The notes below the pieces were generated by a model, which worked only from the letters and a program-made list of their open reading frames with translations, was not told the origin of the DNA and searched no databases. The position numbers were made by a program, and so were the translations under genes. From Nereocystis luetkeana (lineage: Eukaryota; Sar; Phaeophyceae; Laminariales; Laminariaceae): a stretch of 64,000 bases of DNA. This document shows positions 55,344 through 64,000 of the stretch, in pieces. The stretch's first letter is position 1. Each line of letters opens with the position of its first letter. The stretch covers positions 558,001 through 622,000 of the forward strand of contig JARUPZ010000025.1 in NCBI GenBank assembly GCA_031213475.1. The letters run 5' to 3'.

Positions 55344-56629
55344 CAGGGCTTTCTGCGGGTCAGGTCAAACCTCACCGGTCGGGTCCGGTCGGGTCGGGTC
55401 ACCCGACCCGAGCCCCGAAAAGTTTGAGATGTGCTGACATGACCCGACCCGACCCGACCCGCGAGGTTTGAAATCCTCTTGACCCGACCCGACCCGACCC
55501 GACCCGCGAGATTTAAAAGCCTCTTGACCCGACCCGACCCGACCCGTGAGATTTCAAAACCCTTTGACCCGAGCCAACCCGAACCGCGAGGTTTTCAACA
55601 CTTCCTGACCCGACCCGACCCGACCCGACCCGCCACCTTCCGATGGACCCGTGAGACACGGGTTTCATGCGGGCCGGGTCAACTGGACCCATGACATACA
55701 TCACGGGTCAACGACGAAAGCTCACGGGTCCAAAGACATAAACGTTGGTACCTAGGTCGGTTGGTTGGATGGTCTTTGGTCCCCTGACGTTTCCGAAAAT
55801 CTCGTACGTTTGTGTACGGTTTTTTCTTTTTTTTGTATTGCTTTGAAGCATTGTGTGGTGTGAGCTTAAAAAAGACCATGATGTTCAGAAATAAATATGA
55901 TGACATGAAGAAAGGCACACAACCGCACTCTGCCGGGCGGATACCTCCCGGCCCCCGGGTCGACCCTATAACTCTTACCCGATGGCTTCTGCTGGCGCCC
56001 CGGCGAGTGACCTAGCTGTGCAGGCTCCAGCAGCAAGCACTGAAGCGGAGGTTCTGACAGCGGGGGGCACGGTCCGCGAGGATCCGGGGCCTGCCTGCTG
56101 CTGCTACTGCTGCTGCTTGCTGCTGCCGCGACGAGAGCGGGCCTCCTACACTGCTGTCAAGTTTTGTCTTCATTGTTGCACCCTGCATGAACATGAGAGT
56201 GTGACCGTTTTTTTTTGTGGAAATGGATGGACGTGAGCATCAAGACCCGCGGGTCACAAAGAAAGGCGGTCTTCCGGCAGGTACCTGCACACTGTAGCAA
56301 AAATAACGATCCGTGGGCCAGACCCGCGGGTCCGACGTGCGGGTCAGCCGGAAAAAAATCGCGGGTCATAATGACCTGACCCGCGAATGACCCGTATCTC
56401 ACGGGTCATGACCCGATCTGACCCGTGACATTTTGAACACCTCCCGATCCGACCCGACCCGCGAGATTTCAAAACATCTTGACCCGACCCGACCTGACCC
56501 GTGAGATTTTTCAAAATAAATGTTGACCCGACCCGACCCTTCCCGCGAGAGTTTGGTAAAAATATGACCCGACCCGAGCCGACCCGACCCGCGACATTTT
56601 GAAACCCCCCTGACCCGCGAAACGCCCTG
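55344..56629. mobile_element. hAT-like element filled with GGGTC arrays
   Basis: Ends are CAGGGCTTTCTGCGGGTCAG at the left and CTGACCCGCGAAACGCCCTG at the right, imperfect inverted repeats of about 20 bp opening with CAGGG as in many hAT elements. The flanks TTTTTTTG (55,336-55,343) and CTTTTTTG (56,630-56,637) are an 8-bp target duplication with one mismatch. Two blocks of GACCCGACCC pentamers, with spacers such as GCGAGATTTCAAAAYC, flank a non-repetitive core (about 55,730-56,240). No transposase was seen. Fragments lie at 5,363, 14,689 and 26,495. Confidence 0.75.
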
Positions 56630-56639
56630 CTTTTTTGTC

Positions 56640-57650
56640 CCTTCTTTTCATCTTTCCTTATTCCCCGTTTGTACCTTCTTCGTCTCTTTGTTCATATCTT
56701 TCCGCCTGTCTTTGCTTTTTGCTACGGGTATCTATCTGCTTTTATTTTTTGCTTTGCTTCGTCTTCCTTCCTTTTCGTTTTTTGTCTGCAAGTCTCTTTT
56801 TCTGTTTCCCTCGTGTTCTTACATAAGGTTCATTCTTATCGGAGAGCGTTTTTTTCATAATTTCCAAAGTTTGGAAATAATCAGAGACATGTATCAATAT
56901 ACGGAGGCGTTCTGTTACCATTCGTGAAATTCTCCAGAACCGAAAATGTCAAGTTTGTCAAAATTCCAATAGTTGGAAAAAAGAATCCGAGGAAAATATG
57001 AATATTTAAAAATTGCGCGAAAAAAATGAAAATTTGGAAAAAACAGCTTCCCGATAGGAATGACAGAGTACGTATGCTTGTCTTTTTGGTCTTGTCTCTG
57101 TTTTATACACCCCTCGCGTAGCGTGCGAGCCTGCAATCTGCGTAAATTATTGAATTCTTATGTGTGCTTCCCTTCTTGATTACTTGCTTTATCTTGCTTC
57201 ATTGCTTGGCGTGAACTTTTTTTTGGGGTTTTTGATAAAATCAGGTGTACCTGGCTACTTTTCGGCCAAAATCAGTTACGTCTAAAAAAAGTACAAAACA
57301 CACCCCAGGAGCCCTGCTATTATTGGCCAAGCTGACGTTGTAACTGATTTTGGTTTGAAAATGCCAAGGTATACCTGTTTTTTTCTACTCTGTCTAGCTT
57401 TCAACTGATTTTGGCCAACTTTGAACCAATCAGAGAGGCCATACGTTCATTGTTTTTTCTCTGCGTATATGCGTCTGCCTTCCCTCGGTTGAAATTCTTC
57501 AATATTAACGTATAAACTCTGTACTCGTACGTCGTACGTAAACGTAAGCATTTACACATGCATGCATGCATGCATGCATGCATGCGTACGCTAGAAATAG
57601 TTTCACTTCTTCTTAAGGGGTGTGCAATTCAGGTATTTGATACATACTTG
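56640..57650. other. T-rich sequence and a GCAT microsatellite; no gene
   Basis: 56,640-56,830 is T/C-rich and resembles 55,240-55,340 on the other side of the hAT-like element, as expected if the element interrupted it. 57,558-57,586 is a (GCAT)n run. 57,240-57,420 has repeated ACTGATTTTGG / CCAAAATCAGT strings in both orientations. Confidence 0.45.
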
Positions 57651-57654
57651 GTAG

Positions 57655-57760
57655 TTGTGTTGATGTGGAATCGGCACGGGCACTGCTGGTTGTTCTGGAT
57701 GTCGACGGGAAGAAAGAACGGTTTAATGTGAAGAACATACACACACTCTGCTGTGTGTTG
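57655..57760 (+). repeat. LINE 3'-terminus fragment
   Basis: Reads CGGCACGGGCACTGCTGGTT, GGATGTCGACGGGAAGAAAG, AACGGTTTAATGTGAAGAAC and then CACACAC. This is the same 3' terminus as the LINE tails at 9,267 and 60,550 but in the opposite orientation. Confidence 0.6.
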
Positions 57761-57789
57761 TTTTCTATGGCAACAGCACACCATGGTCT

Positions 57790-58080
57790 TTGTCTGCACC
57801 ACCCCACGTCGAAGTAGTCTCAGGTTTGGTAGGACAATATTTTTTCGTGCCGAGCAGGCGGTTCCGCGAGGACGGTCTAGAAAATAATAGTGTACACCCG
57901 AAATCAAACAAAACAATGCAGATTTTGGAGGCCATGTCGCACGCTTTATGCTTTACGTATTATTTTTTACCGATTTTTTTCTGGGACAGAACTCCGCTCG
58001 AGGCGGGCGTTTTTACTTGGTTTTAGTATGTAACTGATTTTGGCACAAACGGATCAGGTATACCTGATTTTGGCATTTAT
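57790..58080 (-). repeat. Repeat family V, copy 2
   Basis: The reverse complement of parts of 34,108-34,755: it shares CTAAAACCAAGTAAAA, CTCGCGGAACCGCCTGCTCG and ACCAAACCTGAGACTAC. The interior differs and is shorter. Confidence 0.55.
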
Positions 58081-58433
58081 CCTATTTTTTTCTTTTTTTT
58101 CCCTCTTTTCCCTTTCGGATTTGTGTTTTTTTTCGATTTTGATTTCGATTTTTCCCCCGGTCTGTTGGTTCTGGGTAGTATGTGGTCTTCTCGGTTTCCG
58201 CGTAGTAGCTCTTTTCGGTTTCCGTGGCAACTTGTACAGCGTATCGCATGTATCTGATACGTACCTTCGCCTCCCTTTTTGTTATTTGTCTGGGGTGTAG
58301 ATGTTATTCAGTTATCATGTGTGCTGTTCTTTGCTTGTTTTATTTTCGCCGAGGTATTTCTTCCACTCCAGAGTTACTGGAGCCAGCCCTGCGACCACGG
58401 ACTGCGTTGTATTGTGGCGATGAGTTAATGTGA
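58081..58433. other. Right part possibly family Y; otherwise nothing seen
   Basis: T-rich sequence followed by GACCACGGACTG and GAGTTAATGTGAGCAC, the strings that precede the AAC tail in family Y copies. Only about 60 bp match. Confidence 0.4.
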
Positions 58434-58435
58434 GC

Positions 58436-58534
<99 letters not shown>

Positions 58535-58560
58535 GCAGCAGCAACAACAACAACAACAGC

Positions 58561-58624
<64 letters not shown>

Positions 58625-58643
58625 GCAACAACAACAACAACAA
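58434..58643. repeat. AAC trinucleotide microsatellite
   Basis: About 70 AAC/CAA units with a few CAG interruptions (near 58,532-58,562 and 58,622). It occupies the place of the AAC tail of family Y and is probably an expanded retroposon tail. Confidence 0.9.
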
Positions 58644-58644
58644 T

Positions 58645-58936
58645 ATATCTAGACTCCAGGTAATAAATAAAAAGTTAGGTCCGCCAACTTTCGTATCAGA
58701 TACCAGGTACATGCGCTACGAAAACGCTGTACAAGTCGCCAAATGAACAGAGTAGACCACACACTACCCAGTAGAATTAGATTACTCGGCGTCGAAACAT
58801 CGAAATAAAAATTGAAAAAAAACGCAAATAAAAAAGAGAAGAGGAAAATAATGCGCAATGCAATTCAGGAAGGAAAGAAAGCAATCCTGAAAACAAGAAA
58901 CTGGGGAAGGAAGCCCACCAGAGAATGATTCCACTT
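58645..58936. other. No gene; A-rich
   Basis: TACCAGGTA at 58,701, A-rich sequence, no coding exon or known repeat. Confidence 0.4.
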
Positions 58937-59051
58937 CTTGCGGGCGGCCATAGTTAATAGGACCTATGGTGTGGCCAAAAACCTGGTATATATTTAACCC
59001 ATTTTTACCAACAACGTTTGGTCATATTTACTCTGTAGGGTACCCCGTAAT
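58937..59051. mobile_element. Tc1/mariner-type MITE, copy 7 (diverged)
   Basis: GCGGGCGGCCATAGTTAATA at the left, TACCCCGTAATA at the right, centre TATATTTAACCCATTTTTAC. It contains ACCTGGTATATA inside. Confidence 0.6.
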
Positions 59052-60293
59052 AACTGCTGCTGTACGTATTAGACACGGACGACGATTCCAACGTTCAAGG
59101 GACATTCAAATTTCGGGACAGACGACTATTTCAAAGTTCGAGTGATGCCCAAGTTTTGAGTGCAGCGATAGTCAGTAGTCAGGGATCGAACGAGTACGAA
59201 CGAACATGAAACTTTTTCGAAAGACGAAGACATTTCATTTCAAATGATCGAAACATAACGCACCAAAGATTCATTAAGAGTAAATATATACCTGGTATAT
59301 AAAAGTAAAAGTTGTACGACGTCGTAGTATGTATACGTATACATATAACTCAGTAATATACCTGGTATGATATTAATGAGGGCACCTGAGTTGGAGATTA
59401 TCGGTTTTCAATCACTTGGGAGAGTTCCCCTTTTTTATTGACGGAGGAACGAAGACCGGACGGAGCAACGCAGGGCAGCGCGACCTCCGACCGCCCTTCC
59501 CACAGCCCAGAGACTGCTGCACCGCCACGAATACCGTCACAGATATCCTACTCAGACAGGTGGGCAGGAAAACATGTTTCACGTGTAGCGTAAAACGAGC
59601 AACAGCTAGGAGATACTACCAAAAACTCCAATGACGGAGGACTCTCCCAGCAGATCAATTCGACTGTCCCAGAAAAAATGCAACTATACTATTAGTGACG
59701 CCAGGGAGAGGTCGCGGACGGCGTTGCGTTCCGGTCCAAAACCCTCAAGGCTGGGTGGGGCCATCAGTGCCTCCCCAACACCGAAGTAGTACCAATGGTG
59801 AACGTAGGACCGCCCGGACTCTCCCTCGCTTTCTGTTTTCTGAGTCTCTCGAGCAGAAGTGCCTGCTTTCCTCTTTCCCCTTTTCTTTCCTCACTAACTG
59901 TGTTGTTTCTCTTTTGTGTCTTCCGCTCTTCATTTTAATATTTCAATTAGGACTACTGCTGCAGCAGTCCCGCGTTCTGGACAACACAAACTATGTACGT
60001 ACCTCGTACTTCGCATCTACTTTTATTACGTTGGGGCATACCTGGTAGTAGATACCTGGTAGGACCTACGGCACAGACACAAAAACCTACTGGTACATAT
60101 GTACATACTTTTTTTTTGATCATTTTTTGGCCATATATGGTGTGGTCCCCCGTTTGTCCTCTGAACGGGACTGTAGTAATAAAGGGTCTCCCCTTCCTAT
60201 TAATAATAATAGAGCTGTGAGTTGGATTACTGCTGTTGATAATGACTGCACGTCGCCTGCTATGCTACTTTTTTTAAAGTACTATAGTACAAC
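59052..60293. other. No gene; possible very degraded MITE
   Basis: About 60,056-60,155 (GTAGGACCTACGG...TGTGGTCCCCCGT) looks like a highly diverged Tc1/mariner-type MITE. A + ORF at 59,416-59,634 and overlapping ones lack domains. Five TACCTGGTA sites occur between 59,289 and 60,536, four of them in this interval. Confidence 0.4.
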
Positions 60294-60403
60294 TATTACG
60301 GGGGACCCTAGTTAACAGGACCTATGGTGTACATAAAAACCCTTTTTATTTCACCATTTTCACTGACAATATTTGGTCCTGTTAACTATGGCCCCCCGTG
60401 ATA
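60294..60403. mobile_element. Tc1/mariner-type MITE, copy 8
   Basis: TATTACGGGGGACCCTAGTT at the left and AACTATGGCCCCCCGTGATA at the right, centre TTTCACCATTTTCACTGACA. Confidence 0.8.
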
Positions 60404-60549
60404 GTAATTGGTGGTAATGAGGCGCGACCTCAGTAATACCTGCAGTAGGTACATCTGCGATGCATCATGCTGGACGAGTACGGATTATTCTGTACCGAAC
60501 ACGAAGAAACATGTACGTACTACTGACTACCTGGTAACAGATACTACTC

Positions 60550-61900
60550 TGTGTGTGCTTCACATTAAACCGTTCTTTCTACCCGTCGACATCCAGCACA
60601 ACCAGTGTCCGTGCCGCTTCTTCAATCCTAGAAGAGATACAAGTTCTGTGGTCACAAAGCTACGCCACAGAGATACTACGTTGGCACGTGTGCAGTGTGT
60701 ACTGCAGTGGGCAATGCAAAGCCATGTCATCATACTAGATACGACAGGCACGACATACGCAATCTATGGAATAGTGAAACGAAAAGAAACAATCTAAGAG
60801 AAAACAAAAACAAGGTGGACAAATCGAAAGAGAAAAAGAAGAAAAATGAAAGCAAAATCTAGGAGAAACAATCTGTCGTGCCCCCCCCCCCGCAGGCGAG
60901 GTGGCCAACACTTGAAAAAGAACGAGCTGGAAAAAAGAAATATATAAAAAAAACAAAAAAAATACCACTGCTTGTCAACAGAGTAAGACAAAGAACCAAG
61001 GGAAAAAGTAACAAGGAAAAATAACAAAGGGGAAATAACAGGCAGACCGAAGCCCAAAGCACCTTCCAGGTGACGGCAGCAGCTTGTGGTACGAGTAGTA
61101 TAGCCAGGTTCTCCTTGCTAACCCGCCTGGTACCTTGCTGCCCAGACTGCCGTCTCCGCCCTGCGTTCGTCAACTATGCCCAGCCACTTGGCGTCAGACA
61201 ATACGAAACGAGCAGAGCAGGTTCGTCTTCCAACCACGCCACACGGCTCTTTCAGTACGGCTTATCAATCAGAAAAGGAAGAGGAAAATAAAAAAATAAC
61301 ATGAAAATCACGGAGAGTCAGCGCAAGAAAGAAAAAAATAACAAAAACAAGAAGAGAAGACAAGGGAAGACCACGTTCGAACCAGCTGCACCGGTTGGTA
61401 GCACTAGTAGTATGGTCATGTTCTACTTTCTAGTCGACTTGGTGCCTTGCTACCCTGTCTGCCATCTCCTTCCTACTTTCGTCTACCGCCGTTTCCCTTC
61501 TACCCCTCCTGTTCCCCCCCCTCTCCGCATTCCCTCGGTCGGGCTTTCTGCCACTTCTCCTGTTGCCCCCTCCACCCCCGTTCCCTTGGACACCATCCAC
61601 GGCGGATGCACGGCGCTGCCTACTCATCTCAGCCTCAGCCTCGTGCCACCTCACCATGAAACGTTCGCCTGCTTCAAGGATCCCCGGGTACCACTTCCCC
61701 GCCTTTTTGGCTGGAGTGGACCACAACGCGGTCTCAACTCCAAACACCAAGGGGGCAACTTCCGTTGACCCTTCGGTGGCTCGGAACTCCCTAAGGTCTT
61801 CGACTATGCATCTATGCCAAGTCTTACACTGTCCGCCTGGTCTCGGGTTCTCCCCACCAGTTATCGTCCCGAACATTACCCGACTGGGTAATCGCCATCG
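60550..61900 (-). mobile_element. 5'-truncated LINE, - strand copy
   Basis: Holds the C-terminal coding part (from about 61,895 down to a stop at 61,430-61,432) and a long 3' untranslated tail. The protein has RLPSRVMFGTITGG, VEDLREFRATEGS, AKKAGKW, FMVRWHEAEAE and a Gly/Arg-rich tail ending VDESRKEMADRVARHQVD. It is the close inverted partner of 63,240-64,000. Its terminal 490 bp equal the LINE tail at 9,267-9,761. The 3' end is GTTTAATGTGAAGCACACAC. Within the tail, 61,072-61,150 and 61,385-61,460 resemble each other, which suggests an internal duplication. Confidence 0.75.
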
Positions 61901-62014
61901 TGGGTGCATCTCAATAATCGTAAATGTTCTTGACCTCTTCTGCTGCTCTTGATATATGAAAAACCAAGCAGTACGCACACACCTACCTGTAACGATGCGA
62001 TCATCAAGGTCCTT

Positions 62015-64000
62015 CACTAAAAGAAGGACCGAGCTGACTGCAACAACTACAGAGGGATTTCGCTTGTTACCCACGCAGGCAAAGTGTTGTTGAAAATCGT
62101 CGCGTCCCGCCTCAGCAACTACTGCGAGACCGAGGAACTACTCCCTGAGGAACAGTGCGGCTTCCGCCCAGCACGATCAACGATTGATATGTTGTTCGTC
62201 GTGCGCCGGTTGCAAGAGCTCGGACGACAGAGGAAAATCCCCTTGTGTGCTTCATCGATCTGCAGAAAGCGTACGACTCTGTCGACCGAGAGCTGTTATG
62301 GAAGGTACTCACACGCTTTAGCGTACCAACCAAGAGGGTAAGAAATATCCGTAATGTCCACGATGGCATGCGGGCTCGCATGCGTACTGATGACAGCGAG
62401 CACTCGGAATGGTTTGATGTCAAGCAGGGGCTGCGGCAAGGCTGTGTACCATCACCGTTACTGTTTCACGTGTTCTTCGCTGTTGCGTTACACGTTGTAC
62501 TAGTACGCTTCAGACAAGACGTAGCCATCGTAAGGGATTTGGTCCAACTCAGTGATGCTGGACTAGTTCGAACAGGGAAGGAGGAGCCATTGGCGTGCGT
62601 GCGAAGGTCTGTCTGGGGCATGTTGTACGCCGATGAAGCAGGAATTGTCTCGAAGTCGGCTGAAGGGCTCGCGAAAATGATGACAGTCGTCATGACTGTC
62701 TTCGAAGCAGCAGGCCTCAAGGTGTCGGAAAAGAAGACAGAGACAATGCTCCTACAAATACCAGACCAGACAACCCTCGCACCACCGCTCGTCATCGAAG
62801 CAACAGGCCAGAGGTATAACCAGACGACCCAGTTCTCAAACCTAGGCGATATTATCCACGAAGACGCTGACCTCTCCCTTGAAATTTACCGACGAACCCG
62901 CCTCATGCGAGCATACCTTAAACGGTTCGGCCCGGAGCTGTATGATAGGACGACCGTCCCCCTTAGCCTTAAAGTCCGAATGCTAAAGGCCGAGGTGATT
63001 GAGACCCTGCTGTACGGGAATGACGTGGACCCTCAGAGCGGAACACTTTGCCAAGCTTCGAACGGCTCACCACCAAGTCCTGTTGCGAATCATTGGCTTC
63101 CAGCGCCGACTTCGTACTGATCATGCCACCCTCTCTAACGCGAAGACCCTCAAGATGACACGTTGCGAGAGCATCGAAATGATCATTCGTAAACGGTGGC
63201 TCTTCTTTGCGGGGGGCGTGGCACGGCAAAGCAAGGAGCGATTACCCAGTGGGGAAATGTTCGGGACGATAGCTGGTGGGTAGAACCCGAGACCAAGCGG
63301 ACAGTGTGAGACTTGGCATAGATGCATGGTCGAAGACCTTAGGGAGTTCCGAGCCACCGAAGGGTCAACGGAAGTTGCCCCCATGGTGTTTGGAGTTGAG
63401 ACCGCGTTGTGGTCCACTGCAGCCAAAAAGGCGAGGAAGTGGTGCCGGGGGATCATTGAAGCAGCTGAACGGTTCATGGTGAAGTGGCACGAGGCTGAGG
63501 CTGAGACAAGTAGGCAGCGCCGCGCATCCGCCGTAGATAGTGTTCAAGGGAAGGGGGGTGGAGGGGGCAACAGGAGAAGTGGCAGAAAACGCGACAAAGG
63601 AATGCGGAGAGGGGGGGGGGACAGGAGGAGTAGAAGGGAAACTGCGGTAGACGAAAGTAGGAAGGAGATGGCAGACAGGGTAGCATGTCACCAGGCCGAC
63701 TAGGAAGTAGAACATGACCATACTACTAGTGCACCCAACTGATGCAGCTGGTTCGAACGTGGTCTTCCTTTGTCTTATCTTTGAGTTTTGTTTTTTTCTT
63801 TCTTGCGCTGACTCTCCGTGATTTTTATGTTATTTCTTCCTCTTCTTTTCTGATCGATACGCCGTACTGAAGGAGTCGTGGCGTGGTTGGATGACGAACC
63901 TGCTCTGCTTGGTTCGTATTGTCTGACGCCAAGGGGCTGGGCATAATTGACGAACGCAGGGCGGAGACGGCAGTCTGGGTAGCAAGGTACCAGGCGGATT
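62015..64000 (+). mobile_element. LINE with reverse transcriptase, + strand copy, runs off window
   Basis: Begins near 62,034 with NNYRGISLV (RT motif 1) and has no endonuclease part, so it is 5'-truncated. Then come [13 protein letters not shown] (motif 2), [16 protein letters not shown] (A), QGLRQGCVPSPLLF (B), LYADEAG (C, where YADD is expected), GLKVSEKKTETM (D), LKAEVIETLLYG, and after 63,070 RTAHHQVLLRIIGFQRR, RKRWLFFAGGVARQ, RLPSGEMFGTIAGG, VEDLREFRATEGS and FMVKWHEAEAE, ending at 63,703. Frame changes lie near 62,240 and 63,020 and an in-frame TAG at 63,281. The second catalytic Asp is Glu, so the enzyme is very probably dead. The 3' tail continues past the window end. This is a non-LTR retrotransposon; the clade is not assigned. 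Confidence 0.8.

Noticed and set aside
58425-58712. Poly-Leu and poly-Thr ORFs
   Set aside because: They are translations of the AAC microsatellite.
61430-62074. An intact 214-codon host gene
   Set aside because: The protein is the C-terminal part of the LINE, matching the + copy at 63,240-63,703; the N-terminal part is read-through from flanking sequence.

Overview
This window looks like eukaryotic nuclear DNA, gene-poor and crowded with repeats. The evidence is one spliced multi-pass membrane protein gene, several retrotransposon families, tRNA-derived SINEs, miniature DNA transposons and many microsatellites. Short TTAGGG-type strings, the codon-level look of the membrane protein and the mix of DIRS-like, LINE and hAT-like elements would fit a stramenopile, perhaps a brown alga. 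That assignment is an inference; no rRNA or organelle gene is present to fix it.

Layout. 1-5.3 kb: a large foldback, a tRNA-derived SINE, a small hairpin and a piggyBac-like MITE. 5.3-16 kb: scattered copies of at least four unclassified repeat families (called W, X, Y and Z here), two MITE families, and a 5'-truncated LINE tail inserted inside a family X copy. 17.2-26.3 kb: the only convincing host gene, four exons on the + strand encoding about 581 residues with around ten membrane spans. Its second intron holds a degenerate minisatellite and its third, of 4.7 kb, holds a MITE, SINE copies and a family X element. 26.5-39.5 kb: low-complexity arrays, MITEs and repeats with no convincing gene. 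39.5-47.7 kb: an old, broken DIRS-like retroelement on the - strand whose end repeats have the split-direct-repeat layout. 49-50.4 kb: two nested GC-rich hAT-like elements, one with a perfect 8-bp target duplication. 53.3-56.6 kb: a second Gag-like fragment, a LINE tail, and a 1.3-kb hAT-like element filled with GGGTC pentamers. 57-60.4 kb: repeats, a roughly 210-bp AAC microsatellite and MITEs. 60.5-64 kb: two copies of one LINE family back to back in opposite orientation; the + copy still shows the reverse transcriptase motifs.

The most striking unexplained signal is the 9-bp palindrome TACCWGGTA. I find 23 exact copies where about 0.5 would be expected by chance. They lie in two clusters (1.6-15.3 kb and 51-60.6 kb) and are absent from the membrane protein gene and the DIRS-like element. 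Most ORFs elsewhere overlap ORFs on the other strand or start at non-ATG codons and are not reported as genes.
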